Assembly: GCA_001600695.1 (NCBI GenBank)
Contig: BCKQ01000016.1
Span: 240,001-304,000 of the forward strand
DNA: 64,000 nucleotides
DNA from: Ascoidea asiatica
Taxonomy: Eukaryota; Ascomycota; Saccharomycetes; Ascoideales; Ascoideaceae
Direction of reading: 5' to 3'
Shown: positions 11,183 through 21,548 of the stretch, piece by piece
Numbering within the stretch: position 1 is the stretch's first letter
Layout: every line of letters begins with the position of its first letter
Notes under the pieces: generated by a model
Database searches by the model: none
The model's input: only the letters and a program-made list of their open reading frames with translations
What the model was told of the DNA's origin: nothing
Made by a program: the position numbers and the translations under genes

Positions 11183-12592
11183 ATGGATTTTGATCTGATT
11201 GATGAGTTAAGAAATAATCTGAGAACTTTTAAGATAGAAATTTCTAAAGGCCCAAAAGAATTGATTCATTATTCTAAAGATCATAATTCTAAGGTTTTTC
11301 CAAATTCTTTTTCTTCACTTAGATATTATGATTATTCCTCAAAAGTATTATCAATTTTAAAAAGTATTGATCTTTCATACAATTACCAAGATTTTGTACT
11401 AGTTGGTTCAAATAAAGAACAATCAAAGTTTTTTGAAGAATTAAAAATTATTCAAAATTTGGAGTTGGAAAAATATAAAAATAAAAATTATGATGATGAA
11501 ATATGTTTAAGTGATGAAATTAATAAACTTATAGATGGTGTTTCAAAGTTAAAAATCAGTGAAAAAGAACAAAAAATCAATTCGAAAAAAGCTTTTTTAG
11601 AAAAACCTGATATTTTTACAACAAGTGGAAGTTTAGTTTATTTAACTTCAGTATTTTATGCCAAATTTGATGTTGAATTCAAAGTTTGTTATTTTGATAA
11701 TACAATTTTTATTGGTAGGTCATATGACTATGAAAAAGAAAAAGAAGAGAAAAGATCAACTAAATATAACAAAAGAAAATGGAAAGAAATTAGTATTATA
11801 CCCTATAATTTTAGAACAATTATGTCAAAAGAAGTTCAGAGCTTAGAAAATGAAGTTCCAAATGAAAATGGAAGTAAAATTGAAGATCAAAGATATTATG
11901 AGAAGAGAATTAAAAGTTTACAAAAAGAAAAATTAAATAATATTTCTAGTTTTAATTCATTAGTTAATTTTAGTCTAGTAGTGGAAGAAGTGAATAAAGG
12001 TAAAAAACAAAAAAGAGAGATTTCATTTTTATTAAAGACTGAATTTCAATGTTTAGAATTAAGTTCAGAAATGGATGATATAAATGAAGTAGAAACTAAC
12101 TATGATTTAAGTAAGTTGATTCACCTCCGGTTTTCTTTTGTTCCCAAATATTTAATTCAAAGATTTGAGAATAATTGGAATAGGTTTTGTATTGATGATA
12201 AACAATTTAGAAAAAAATTAATTGATTCATATTTCAAATGTTGGTTTTCAGGGAATAAAAAAGTAGTTTTTGGGTTCCAAGATAATAATAACAAGCTAAT
12301 TGGAATTGAAGAAATGGTAATGGAGGAAATAGAATTAATAGTTGGGGAAGAAATTATATTATTAAAAAAACAAATTGTTCAGCTTATAGAATGGCTAATT
12401 AAAAATATATCAAAAGATGAAAATAAAGCTTATAAATTAAATTTCAAATCTTCCAAGATAAAATGGTTTTTATCTGAGATAAAAAATGAAGAAGAAAAGA
12501 AAAAAGTTAGAAACATGACCATCACTCAGGAGTTTGCAAAATATAGAAAAGACATGAGAGAAGATATAAAAAGAAGTAATGTTAATAAATAA
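11183..12592 (+). CDS. RAI1/DXO-family protein, catalytic residues lost
   Basis: Rai1/Dxo1 proteins remove incomplete or non-canonical mRNA 5' caps, and Rai1 also stabilises the exonuclease Rat1. This 469-residue protein aligns in order with Rai1: GPKELIHYSKD near residue 23 (Rai1 QPKEIGFYSRT), DIFTTSGSLVYLTS near 147 (Rai1 DIITFRG), FLLKTEFQCLEL (Rai1 LGAEVDC), and the best block FRKKLIDSYFKCWFSGNKKVVFGFQD near 350 (Rai1 [26 protein letters not shown]), then LIEWLIKNI. The key residues are altered. The motif-I Arg becomes Ser, the EVD Asp becomes Gln, and the ELK motif becomes RFS. Only one acidic ligand appears to be left. The frame is intact, so this is probably a living pseudoenzyme, perhaps a paralog kept for binding. 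The family call rests on recognised blocks, not on a computed alignment. Confidence 0.62.
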   Translation: MDFDLIDELRNNLRTFKIEISKGPKELIHYSKDHNSKVFPNSFSSLRYYDYSSKVLSILKSIDLSYNYQDFVLVGSNKEQSKFFEELKIIQNLELEKYKNKNYDDEICLSDEINKLIDGVSKLKISEKEQKINSKKAFLEKPDIFTTSGSLVYLTSVFYAKFDVEFKVCYFDNTIFIGRSYDYEKEKEEKRSTKYNKRKWKEISIIPYNFRTIMSKEVQSLENEVPNENGSKIEDQRYYEKRIKSLQKEKLNNISSFNSLVNFSLVVEEVNKGKKQKREISFLLKTEFQCLELSSEMDDINEVETNYDLSKLIHLRFSFVPKYLIQRFENNWNRFCIDDKQFRKKLIDSYFKCWFSGNKKVVFGFQDNNNKLIGIEEMVMEEIELIVGEEIILLKKQIVQLIEWLIKNISKDENKAYKLNFKSSKIKWFLSEIKNEEEKKKVRNMTITQEFAKYRKDMREDIKRSNVNK

Positions 12593-13167
12593 GACCGGAG
12601 TACATCAAAAAATAAAGTTTGTAATTCCAATTGAATCAGACGGAAATAGCTTGCTTTTTCATACATAAAATAGAACAAAAGGAGTATCTCCCATTTATAC
12701 AAGTATCTAAAGTAGTGGATCTCGGATAAAAAATTTTATGTAAAGAGAAAATGCATTTCTGCATAGTCACGTGCTTACTCCAATAGTACGGTAATTGTTT
12801 TTTTTGATCGAAGACCACAAACGGAACGTCGTAAAAAGAATTAACCTAAAAGAGAAGTGGCCTAAAAGGATCATCGTAAACAAATCAATTCCGACTAAGC
12901 CACCTTATTCAAAAATCTACACTTTAAGGTTTTGGGTCTGATTGATGGTTTTTTCAATAAAAAGTGGTGAAATTTGGTACCGTTTTTGGGGTCCCATTAC
13001 AACTGGAATTTATTCAACTTTTATTGAAAAGAAAAGTAACTTCAAAAAGCATAAATCCAGACGTTATTTCTAAATTTTTATAGAAGTTTTTTTATTGAAT
13101 AATATTCTTTTTAAATATCAAATTTATAAAACACTATATTCTTTTGAAATTTATTTGGCCATTAAAA
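12593..13167. other. Intergenic between the RAI1/DXO-like gene and DUF4246
   Basis: About 0.57 kb, locally GC-richer between 12640 and 13020. A 60-residue frame on the minus strand (12636-12818) shows no family resemblance and is taken as chance. It is probably the promoter of the DUF4246 gene. Confidence 0.5.
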
Positions 13168-15011
13168 ATGAGTACTTCTTCTTCAGAGTTCAAATTCTAT
13201 TCCACTTATGAAATTCCTTTCAAACCAAGAATTTTCTGGTTAATTCAAGAATTAACATATATGATTAGATTAAAACCCAATTGGATGGAAAAATATAAAG
13301 ATGGAAAAATTTCTGAGAAATGGTCAAATGAAATGTTTGATGAGCTTTTTAATAATGTTGAAACTTATAGAGTTCCAAAACAAAATATAAAACAAGTAAT
13401 TGATTATGTTCTTGAAGATTTAAAATTCTGGGGAATTTTTTATCTGAATATTCAAAAAAAACTTAATCAAAGTTTTGATGTTGGAATGAATGAACATTGT
13501 TTTTTTAAAGATGATTTAATTAATCAAACTTTGAAAAATTCATTAAAAGAAAATGTTGATTTATTAAGAGAGAGTTATGGAAATAATTTAGATTATCATC
13601 CAAATTCAGATAATCAAGTTGTTGATTTATTACATCCTTCTTTATATGTTTTAAGATATGGATTTTCACCTGTTTTTCAAACTAATGAAAATAATGAAAA
13701 AAAAAGTTTAAAAATTATAGAATTTAACCATTTATATCCACAAGTTGATAATCATTTTTTCAGAGAATGTGATTTATCAAATAAATTTCAATGGTTACCA
13801 ACTGTTTTTGAATTAGATGAAGTATCAAATAATTATAAATTTTCTTCTTATATTAATAATTTGCATCCAATTAAATTCAAAAAATTATATAAAATTTTTG
13901 AAGAAATTTTAAATATTTCAATAAATGGTATTAATTTATTATATTCTTTTTCAACTTTCAAACCACTTGGACCATTTCAACTTAAAGATGAAGGATATAG
14001 ATATTATAATAAAGAAACAGATGATGATGGTATACATTTACCTCCTGCGTATGCTCATATAATTTATAATGAAGAATTTAATGAAAAGATAGAAAATTTA
14101 GAAAATGAAGAAATTGATGCTGAAAATGATGGGAATGCTAAACTTGCTGAAGAGATTTTGGAAAAACGTGAAAAATTCACTAAATTAGGTTATAAATATT
14201 TCAATGGTTTTGATTTTGATTCAATTAAATATCCAAAATGTAAATTAGATCAAATTAAAAAATCAGATTCTTTTGATTTTTTACCAAATATTAATGATTT
14301 TAAGAAAAAATATCCAAAATTGAATATTATTGTTAAATTAGCAAATATTGAATTAGATCCAAAAAAAAATCAATTTGAATATAAAGGTGGTTCATGGCAT
14401 GTTGAAGGATGTGCAAATGAACAAATTATTGGAACAATTTTTTTTTATATTATTATGATTGTGAAAATATTAGTGAATCTAAATTAAATTTTAGATGTGG
14501 AACAACAGAATTAGAAGATGAAATTGAGTATGGACAAGATGAAAATGAACCTGTATTTGATTTATATAATTTAATGAGATATGAATTAAGTCTTGTTAAT
14601 CAAGGTTCATTTAATTGTATTGAAGATAGAATTGTTTTTTTCCCAAATTTTTTACAACATCAAGTTCAACCTTTTAAATTAAAAGATATTAATAAAAAAG
14701 GTCATAGAAATATATTATGTTTTTTTTTAGTTAATGATAATGATAAAAAATTTCCAATATTAACAACAAATGATGTTCCTCCTCAACAAAAAGAATGGTG
14801 GGAAGATAATTCAAAAGAATTTAAAGAAAATTATTTTAATGATGAATTAAAAAAAGAAATTATTAAAACCATTGATGGAAAGTTCAATTGGCCAATTGAT
14901 TTAAAAGAAGCTAAAGAAATTAGAGAAGAATTAATAACTGAAAGATCAAAGATTTTAAAAGATGCAAATCTTCTACCATTTGCAAGAGAATTTTCTCTTT
15001 GTGAACATTAA
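13168..15011 (+). CDS. DUF4246 protein, frame broken once in a T run
   Basis: DUF4246 proteins are fungal proteins of unknown function; the spaced His/Glu and His motifs suggest a 2-oxoglutarate/Fe(II) dioxygenase-like fold. Start at ATG 13168. The first frame has RIFWLIQELTYMIRLKPNWMEKY, VIDYVLEDLKFW, DLLHPSLYVLRYG, LPPAYAHIIYNEEF and GGSWHVEG. It then stops at about 14485, where the family would continue with YYYD. The second frame begins at 14445-14447 and supplies YYYDCENISESKLNFRCG, MRYELSLVNQGSFNCIEDRIVFFPNFLQHQVQPF, HRNILCFFLV and the terminal VPPQQKEWW block. The break lies in nine T at 14438-14446. A one-base backward slip joins the frames, with T TTT TTT in frame there. Everything else is well kept, so a base-call error, a young mutation or programmed slippage are all possible. 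Confidence 0.85.
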
Positions 15012-15045
15012 TTTTTACAATAACTAAGAATATAGATATGTATAT

Positions 15046-15999
15046 TTATTTTTTATTTATTAAACTTTTTTGAATTTTTTGAAAATCATTTTCATTAATA
15101 TCATCATAAGCAAGTTTTTTATTTATAATTTTTTTCTTTTTTTTTAATTTACTTGATTTTTTTGTAATTTTATTTGATTTTTTAGTATATTTATTTTCTA
15201 AATTATCAATTAAATTATCAAATCTTGATTTTTGTCTATTTTGAATAATTAATTTTAAATTATTTTCATCATTATTAATATTATTTGAAATTTGTTTTCT
15301 TTTTATATTTCTTTTTTTATTTACATTTTTATTTAATATTTCTTGAAATAATTGATTAGCTTCTTTAGCTTCATTATTTAAATTTTTTAAAGTTTTTTTA
15401 ATAATTTTATCTCTATTTTTTATATAATTATTAAAATTTTTATTAATTAAATTTAAATTATTTATATTAATATTATTAATTTTTTTAATAGATTGAAAAT
15501 GATTATAAATTATATTAAATATTCTTTTTTCTTGAATTTTATTAAATTCTAAATGTGGTATATTTTCAAATAAATTTATAAAATTACCATTTAAATAAAT
15601 AAATTCATTAATAATATCATTTAATTCTTCTTTTGAACCTTGATATAATTTTTTATCATTTTCAATAGAATTTAAAGTAATTTTATCTTCATTTAAAATG
15701 TCAAAAAATTCTTTCCAATTAAATTCATCATTATTATCATTATTAAATTCAAAATTTTTTTTATTATCATAATGTAATTTTCTTTTAATATCAGATAAAA
15801 CAAAATAAGAAAATGAGATTTTTTCAAAAATTAATTTATATTCAGATTTTAATTCATTTGATAAATTTATTGTTTTATCAGGATGATATTTAAGACATGA
15901 TTTTTTATATGCTTTTTTAATTTCAATTGGAGATGAAGTTGATGAAATATCTAAACATTCATAAGGATTTAAATCTGGAAAGGGACAAATTGTTGTCAT
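15046..15999 (-). CDS. J-domain protein, DNAJC9-like
   Basis: 317 residues. An N-terminal J domain (about 10-80) starts NPYECLDISSTSSPIEIKKAYKKSCLKYHPDK with the HPD triad at 39-41, which stimulates Hsp70 ATPase. The following block, FNWKEFFDIL, LYQGSKEELNDIINEFIYLNGNF and LFENIPHLEF, matches the region behind the J domain in DNAJC9-type proteins. In animals DNAJC9 is a histone H3-H4 chaperone that recruits Hsp70. The C-terminal 150 residues are Asn/Lys-rich, ending in Lys runs consistent with nuclear localisation. It converges on the DUF4246 gene with about 34 bp between stops. Start ATG at 15997-15999. The J domain is certain; the DNAJC9 subtype is likely. Confidence 0.8.
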   Translation of the reverse strand: MTTICPFPDLNPYECLDISSTSSPIEIKKAYKKSCLKYHPDKTINLSNELKSEYKLIFEKISFSYFVLSDIKRKLHYDNKKNFEFNNDNNDEFNWKEFFDILNEDKITLNSIENDKKLYQGSKEELNDIINEFIYLNGNFINLFENIPHLEFNKIQEKRIFNIIYNHFQSIKKINNININNLNLINKNFNNYIKNRDKIIKKTLKNLNNEAKEANQLFQEILNKNVNKKRNIKRKQISNNINNDENNLKLIIQNRQKSRFDNLIDNLENKYTKKSNKITKKSSKLKKKKKIINKKLAYDDINENDFQKIQKSLINKK

Positions 16000-17542
16000 A
16001 TTGAAAAAGGTAATATATATATATATATTCTTGTATGTTAATTTATTGAATATCAGTTTAATATAATTCAGTGAATATAATGAATATAATGAACATAATG
16101 AATTTAAAGCTTTTTATATTCTTTATCAATCAATCAATTTATAAAACCAAAATAGTGAATATTACAAATATTGCAAATATTACAAATATTACGCGTTTCA
16201 GAAATATTTTCGCGTCAGTAAATTTTTTTAACTTCCAAAAATCATGTGAATTTCACATCCGAGGTATAAAAATGTAGTCGGATACCCGGAATATGTCCTA
16301 GATTTCATTTTTTGAAATTTCGGCGTCTCTTTTTTTATAAATTTGTGTCCAGTTGTCCTGTAGTAATTGGCCGATAGCCTATGCACTCAGCTGTATTTGG
16401 AGTTACAAGCATGCATGTTGCACATGACCCGGAAGCACGGCTTTGTGTTGCTGAGGTGGTCGACCCACAGTGCTGGCTCTGCGGTGTTTGTGTCACGAAA
16501 CTGCGACCGAAAGAAGTGGAAAGTGGCAAAAGCGAGCAAAAACAGGCAAAAAACAGGCAAAAAACAGGCAAAAAACAAAAGAAGCTTTAAAAAAGGTTTG
16601 AAAGGAGAAGAAAAAAGTGGAACAAGTGGTTTTAGCAGCTTTACAAAATGGAGATGGAACGAGTGTGGAACAACTTCAACAGCCCAAATCATGATCAACC
16701 TCAGGCTGAGCTTTGCAGCGATAGCTTTGAAAGCTGCAATGGTTTCAGTAACTTAACTTGATGATAGCTTTAATCGAATCTCGGTGGATTTCTATTATTG
16801 GAACATCTGAGAAACATCACCAGCATCCTCTTTTTTATTTTTTTATTTATTCTACTTTCTAAAAGAAAAAGAGTAACTTTGCAACTTTTCAAAAGAACTT
16901 TACAAGGAACAAACATTGGGCTAAATAATATGACATTATGGATATTGATTATGTGTTTTGAATGTTATGAACTCTTTAAGATTAGAACAAAGACCTTTTT
17001 ATTTATGAAAAATAACTCAAAAAGATTCTTTTTGGTTTCCACCAATGACTAAAGTCAACTGATATTCTTTTTAACCCACTTATTAAGTCTGATTTTAGTA
17101 CTATTCTTCTTACAAATAATCAATAATAATCTAATGGGTTGGTTGGTTTGAATTTTAAACTAGAATTTATTCGAAATTAATTAATACTATTCTATTCTCT
17201 AAGTACTTTATCATCTATCTCATCGCAAAATTTATGAGTTTTAATAAAAAAAATTAAAACTTTATTATTATTTGAAATGCAATTTATAAAATCTTTATTC
17301 AATTATATTCTATTATATTCAATAATTAAATTTGACATCACCGAATACATCAATTGAAATTTATGGAAAAATGGAAATATAAATATAACTTCAATTCTTT
17401 ATTAAATTTATATGTATAATTCTTTTATTTATTTATCATTATCAAAATATTAAAAATTCAAAATATATTTTAAAAGTTTATTAATCAATTAAACTATACT
17501 ATACTCTATTTACATTTCAACTATTCTATAATTTATATAAAA
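16000..17542. other. Divergent promoter region of the J protein and PDC
   Basis: 1.5 kb. A GC-rich block occupies about 16330-16760, with three copies of an 11-base unit (caggcaaaaaa) at 16543-16578. Several overlapping frames open on both strands there, but none looks like a known protein; two of the stretches read well in several frames at once, which suggests composition rather than coding. A Reb1-like site is at 16282-16289. Nearer PDC the sequence is A/T-rich, typical of a strong yeast promoter. Confidence 0.55.
16282..16289 (+). promoter_or_regulatory. Reb1-like site
   Basis: ATACCCGG differs by one base from the yeast Reb1 site TTACCCGG. It lies in the divergent J-protein/PDC promoter, where Reb1 commonly keeps promoters nucleosome-free. 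Confidence 0.4.
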
Positions 17543-19249
17543 ATGTCAACTACAACTTTAGGTCATTATTTATTTGAAAGATTACATCAATTAAAAGTTG
17601 ATACAATCTTTGGTCTTCCAGGTGATTTTAATTTAGAATTATTAGATAAAATTGAAGAAATTAATGGTTTAAGATGGGCTGGTAATGCTAATGAATTAAA
17701 TGCTGCTTATGCTGCTGATGGTTATTCAAGAATTAAAAGATTAGCTTGTATTATTACAACTTTTGGTGTTGGTGAATTATCTGCTTTAAATGGTATTGCA
17801 GGTTCATATGCTGAACATGTTGGTTTAATTCATGTTGTTGGTGTACCTTCAATTCAATCTCAAGATCATAAATTATTATTACATCATACTTTAGGTAATG
17901 GTGATTTTCATGTTTTTGATAAAATGTCTTCAAAAATTTCAAAATCTGTTTATCATTTAGATGATATTACTAATGCTCCAAAATTAATTGATGATGCAAT
18001 TGCTGATGCTTTTATTAATCAAAGACCTGTTTATGTTGCTTTTCCAACAAATTTAGTTTCTCAATTAGTTGATTTAAATTTATTAAATAAAAAAATTAAT
18101 TTAACTTTACCTCCAAATGATGAAGAAGTTGAAGAAGAATTTATTCATAATTTTCTTCATATGGTTGGTAAATCTAAAAATCCAGTTATTTTAGTTGATG
18201 CTTGTTGTTTAAGACATGATTGTAAAAAAGAAACAAATAAATTAATGGATATTACAAATTTTCCAACTTTTGTAACTCCAATGGGTAAATCTGCTGTTGA
18301 TGAACAGCATCCAAGATTTGGTGGTGTTTATACTGGTACTTTATCATATCCAGAAGTTGAAAAATTTGTTGAAAAATCTGATTTAGTTATTTCAATTGGT
18401 GGTTTACTTTCTGATTTTAATACTGGTTCATTTTCATATTCTTATAAAACAAAAAATAATGTTGAATTTCATTCTGATTATTGTATGATAAAACATGCAA
18501 CTTATAAAAATTTACAAATGAAATTTGTTTTACAAAAATTAATTTCTGATGAATTAAGAATTCAAAAAGCAATTCAATTATCTGGTTATGATTATAATGA
18601 AGATCCATTACCAATTGTTAAATATATTAAAAATTCAGAATCTGATGTACCTTTAACTCAATCTTATTTTTGGAGTAATTTATCAAATTTCTTAAAAGAA
18701 GATGATATTGTTATAAGTGAAACTGGTACTTCTGCTTTTGGTGTTGTTCAAACTAAATATCCTCAAAATACTATTGGTATTACTCAAACTTTATGGGGTT
18801 CAATTGGTTATACAGTTGGTGCATGTCTTGGTGCTGCAATGGCAAGTTCTGAAATTAATCCAAAACATAGAGTTATATTATTAGTTGGTGATGGTTCTTT
18901 ACAATTAACTGTACAAGAATTATCAACAATGATTAAATGGGGTTTAACACCATATTTATTTGTTTTAAATAATGATGGTTATACTATTGAAAGATTAATT
19001 CATGGTGAAACTGCATCTTATAATGATATTCAAAGTTGGAAACATTTAGAATTATTAGAAACTTTTGGTGCAAGAAATTCAGAATCTATTAGAGTTTCAA
19101 CAACTGGTGAATTAGATACATTATTTTATAATGAAGATTTTGCAAATAATGATAAAATTAGATTGGTTGAAATTATGTTAGAAAGAATGGATGCTCCACA
19201 AAATTTAGTTAAACAAGCAGAATTAACTGCTGCAACTAATGCTCAATAG
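17543..19249 (+). CDS. PDC1: Pyruvate decarboxylase
   Basis: Converts pyruvate to acetaldehyde and CO2, the committed step of ethanol fermentation; a cytosolic ThDP- and Mg-dependent tetramer. 568 residues, close to the yeast norm of 563. Seen: catalytic Glu51 in NANELNAAYAADGY, the His114-His115 pair in LLLHHTLGNGDF, the regulatory Cys221 in LVDACCLRHD, and the ThDP motif GDGSLQLTVQELSTM running to NNDGYT. All numbers match S. cerevisiae Pdc1. Codon choice is extremely biased (TTA, GGT, GCT, AGA; hardly any CTG), as expected for a very highly expressed gene. It has a long upstream region with a GC-rich block and a possible Reb1 site, and an A-rich leader just before the ATG. Confidence 0.97.
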   Translation: MSTTTLGHYLFERLHQLKVDTIFGLPGDFNLELLDKIEEINGLRWAGNANELNAAYAADGYSRIKRLACIITTFGVGELSALNGIAGSYAEHVGLIHVVGVPSIQSQDHKLLLHHTLGNGDFHVFDKMSSKISKSVYHLDDITNAPKLIDDAIADAFINQRPVYVAFPTNLVSQLVDLNLLNKKINLTLPPNDEEVEEEFIHNFLHMVGKSKNPVILVDACCLRHDCKKETNKLMDITNFPTFVTPMGKSAVDEQHPRFGGVYTGTLSYPEVEKFVEKSDLVISIGGLLSDFNTGSFSYSYKTKNNVEFHSDYCMIKHATYKNLQMKFVLQKLISDELRIQKAIQLSGYDYNEDPLPIVKYIKNSESDVPLTQSYFWSNLSNFLKEDDIVISETGTSAFGVVQTKYPQNTIGITQTLWGSIGYTVGACLGAAMASSEINPKHRVILLVGDGSLQLTVQELSTMIKWGLTPYLFVLNNDGYTIERLIHGETASYNDIQSWKHLELLETFGARNSESIRVSTTGELDTLFYNEDFANNDKIRLVEIMLERMDAPQNLVKQAELTAATNAQ

Positions 19250-20186
19250 ATTAATTAATCTTTAATTATTTTTATTTATAATTTATTTATATCTACAAAT
19301 TTAGGATTTCTTTATTTATTTATCTAATTTTTTATTAATTTTTTTTTCTTCAATTCAAACTTTCATATTTATATAGATTTTTTAAAAAAATAATTTTTCA
19401 AAAGCATATTTATAACAATACCTAAAAAGAAAGAAGAAAAAGAGTAGTGAAGTATTTCAATCAATATTTATATTGATATACTAATAATAAAAAAGAAAAT
19501 ATAAAAAAAAAAGTAGAAACTTTTTCAAAACTGAAAGGTACAATTCGAGATAAGAATATTTTTGATAGAGATTGCATATGCATTATAAAATAAATATAGA
19601 GATAAAGAGATAAAGAGATAAAGAGAGAGATATAAAATAAAGATAAAGATATGAGGATCTTTGAATAGAGTGAGTATACATAATAGTAAATAATAAATAA
19701 AATAATATTGAAATAGATTAAATGAATTAAGTATTAAATAATTAATATATCAAGTATTTGATAAAAAAATTAAAAATCTGATTGTATTTAAAAAATAAAT
19801 AGATGAATTTGATAAATATAATTTATTAAGGAATTTATTAAAAGGATAATAAGGAATTTAAATTGAAATTGATGTAATTGATGAATAAGTAATTTAAAAT
19901 TTAACAATAACTATTAATAATTTGAATAATGATTTTGATTATAAGGAATATAGGGAATATAGAGAGTAAAAGGATTTGATTATTTAATTTTTTAATTAAG
20001 TAGTTATTTAATTATTCAAATAATAAGTTATTTATATATTTGAATATATATGTATTTTGATATTTAGAATAATAAAAATGAGTAGGACGAATTTGAAAAA
20101 TTATAAAATGAAGATAAAATGAAGATAAAATGAAGATAAAATATAGTATTTTTATTGAGATAAATTTATTGGAATGAATTGAATGA
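19250..20186. other. Convergent 3' region of PDC and the UPF0357 gene
   Basis: About 0.9 kb, very AT-rich. An imperfect purine repeat (gagataaa units) occupies about 19598-19650. Another threefold unit (aaaatgaagat) is at about 20104-20140. No coding potential. Confidence 0.6.
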
Positions 20187-20666
20187 TTAATGAAAAAAAA
20201 CAGCTTTTGGATCAAGAGGAGTACCATCAGAAGAAATTTGATTTTTATTCATTAAATCTTTAGTATATAATAATCTTGCTTGATCAAAAGATAAATTTTT
20301 ATTATCATTCATAATTTTTAAAATTGATTTTTTTTGATTATCATCAAGTCCTAATCTATTATCATTTTTTAAAATATTATTATTTAAAATATTAAAATTA
20401 TTTGAATTTAAACCTTGTTCAATATCATTTTGAAAAGAAGATGTTGAATTTAAATCAGAATTATCAATATTATTAGATGATGGAATTGATAAATTATTAT
20501 TATTATTATTATTTAAAGAAGTATAATTATGAATTCTTGAATTTTGAAAAAATTGTTGTACTTTTGGTATCCATCTTTTTCTTAAATGAAATAAAATTAA
20601 AGCACAAATTAAAGTGAATATAAAAAAATGAGTTGAATAATAAGCTAAAATATCAGAATATGCCAT
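20187..20666 (-). CDS. UPF0357/DUF2015 small membrane protein
   Basis: 159 residues with one N-terminal transmembrane segment (about 12-29, FFIFTLICALILFHL), then the basic HLRKRWIPKVQ. A low-complexity Asn/Ser linker follows. The conserved C-terminal block is RLGLDDNQKKSILKIMN, then LSFDQARLLYTKDLMNKNQI and GTPLDPKAVFF. This order fits the UPF0357 (DUF2015) family that includes S. cerevisiae YCL012C; function unknown. The ATG at 20664-20666 begins MAYSDILAYY. The C-terminal signature, which is highly conserved, is the main evidence. Confidence 0.75.
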   Translation of the reverse strand: MAYSDILAYYSTHFFIFTLICALILFHLRKRWIPKVQQFFQNSRIHNYTSLNNNNNNNLSIPSSNNIDNSDLNSTSSFQNDIEQGLNSNNFNILNNNILKNDNRLGLDDNQKKSILKIMNDNKNLSFDQARLLYTKDLMNKNQISSDGTPLDPKAVFFH

Positions 20667-21255
20667 TTTTATATATTATTGATTGATTATTGATTGAGAG
20701 TTTTAGTAAAATAAGGATAATTTGATAAATCCTTTGAGTTTATTATTAATTAGAATTAGAATTTTATTGCAAGAGATTGAATTCTTGATTACAAGAATCT
20801 TAATAAAGGAAGAGATTCAATACTTGAAAAGACAAGAATGAAAGAGATTAAATACGATTGATACAATTGTTTATTTAAGAGATATTTTATGGATTTTAAT
20901 AGATATTCAATAGATATTCAATAGATATTTAATAGATATTCAATAGATGATCCTCAAATAAACCAAATAACAAATAAATAAATAAATAAATAATAAATAT
21001 TCATTTCAATGGCAACTAAAACAAATGGCTTAGAACCAGCGGCTCGGAACAGAAAAAATTATCGGACACGGAACCAAAAAGAAAACCAGGCTGAGATAGG
21101 GACGGGAAAGGTAGAAATACAGGACACACACATTTAAGGACAGAATATCTAGGACATATGCACTCCAATGCAGAAAAGCAACAATTAAAATCCACAGTTT
21201 TGGTTTCATGTCTGCACGTGTCATTTAATCTTAACTTTTGAAAAAAAAGAAACGA
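20667..21255. other. Upstream region of the UPF0357 gene
   Basis: About 0.6 kb. A tandem 12-base repeat (atagatattcaa) occupies 20899-20950, followed by AAAT units (20970-21000). From about 21010 the sequence becomes GC-richer up to the tRNA gene. The overlapping frames at 21016-21402 include the tRNA and are not genes. Confidence 0.55.
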
Positions 21256-21326
21256 TGCGTAAGCCCGGAATTGAACCGGGGGCCCAACGATGGCAACGTT
21301 GAATTTTACCACTAAACCACTTACGC
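21256..21326 (-). tRNA. tRNA-Gly(GCC)
   Basis: Read on the minus strand, the 71 bases form a full cloverleaf. The acceptor GCGTAAG pairs with CTTACGC. The D-arm/A box is TGGTTTAGTGG, and the anticodon loop TTGCCAT is closed by CAACG/CGTTG. The T arm is CCCGG TTCAATT CCGGG and includes the B box. It is nearly identical to S. cerevisiae tRNA-Gly(GCC). No intron. The minus-strand T run expected as a pol III terminator is not adjacent on the transcript side, where several A on the plus strand (21239-21250) supply it. Confidence 0.96.
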
Positions 21327-21548
21327 TGTTTTCGTGTTTCTTTTGCAACTTTTTCGCTTCAAAATTCACTGCACTTTTCTTGCATGTGCATACAAAAAAC
21401 AAAAAGCAATAAAAAAAAAAAAAAAAGGACCCTGAAATTACGTAATTACACAGTGTTGCTGAGTCAGCTGAAATATTTCTTGAATTTATTTTATCGTTAT
21501 ACAGTACTAAATTGAATTGAATGAATGAAGAATCTATTTGTATTTCAA

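Noticed and set aside
16335-16756. Several overlapping frames of 69-129 codons on both strands
   Set aside because: They occupy one GC-rich promoter block, overlap each other on both strands, show no family motifs and run through an 11-base repeat.
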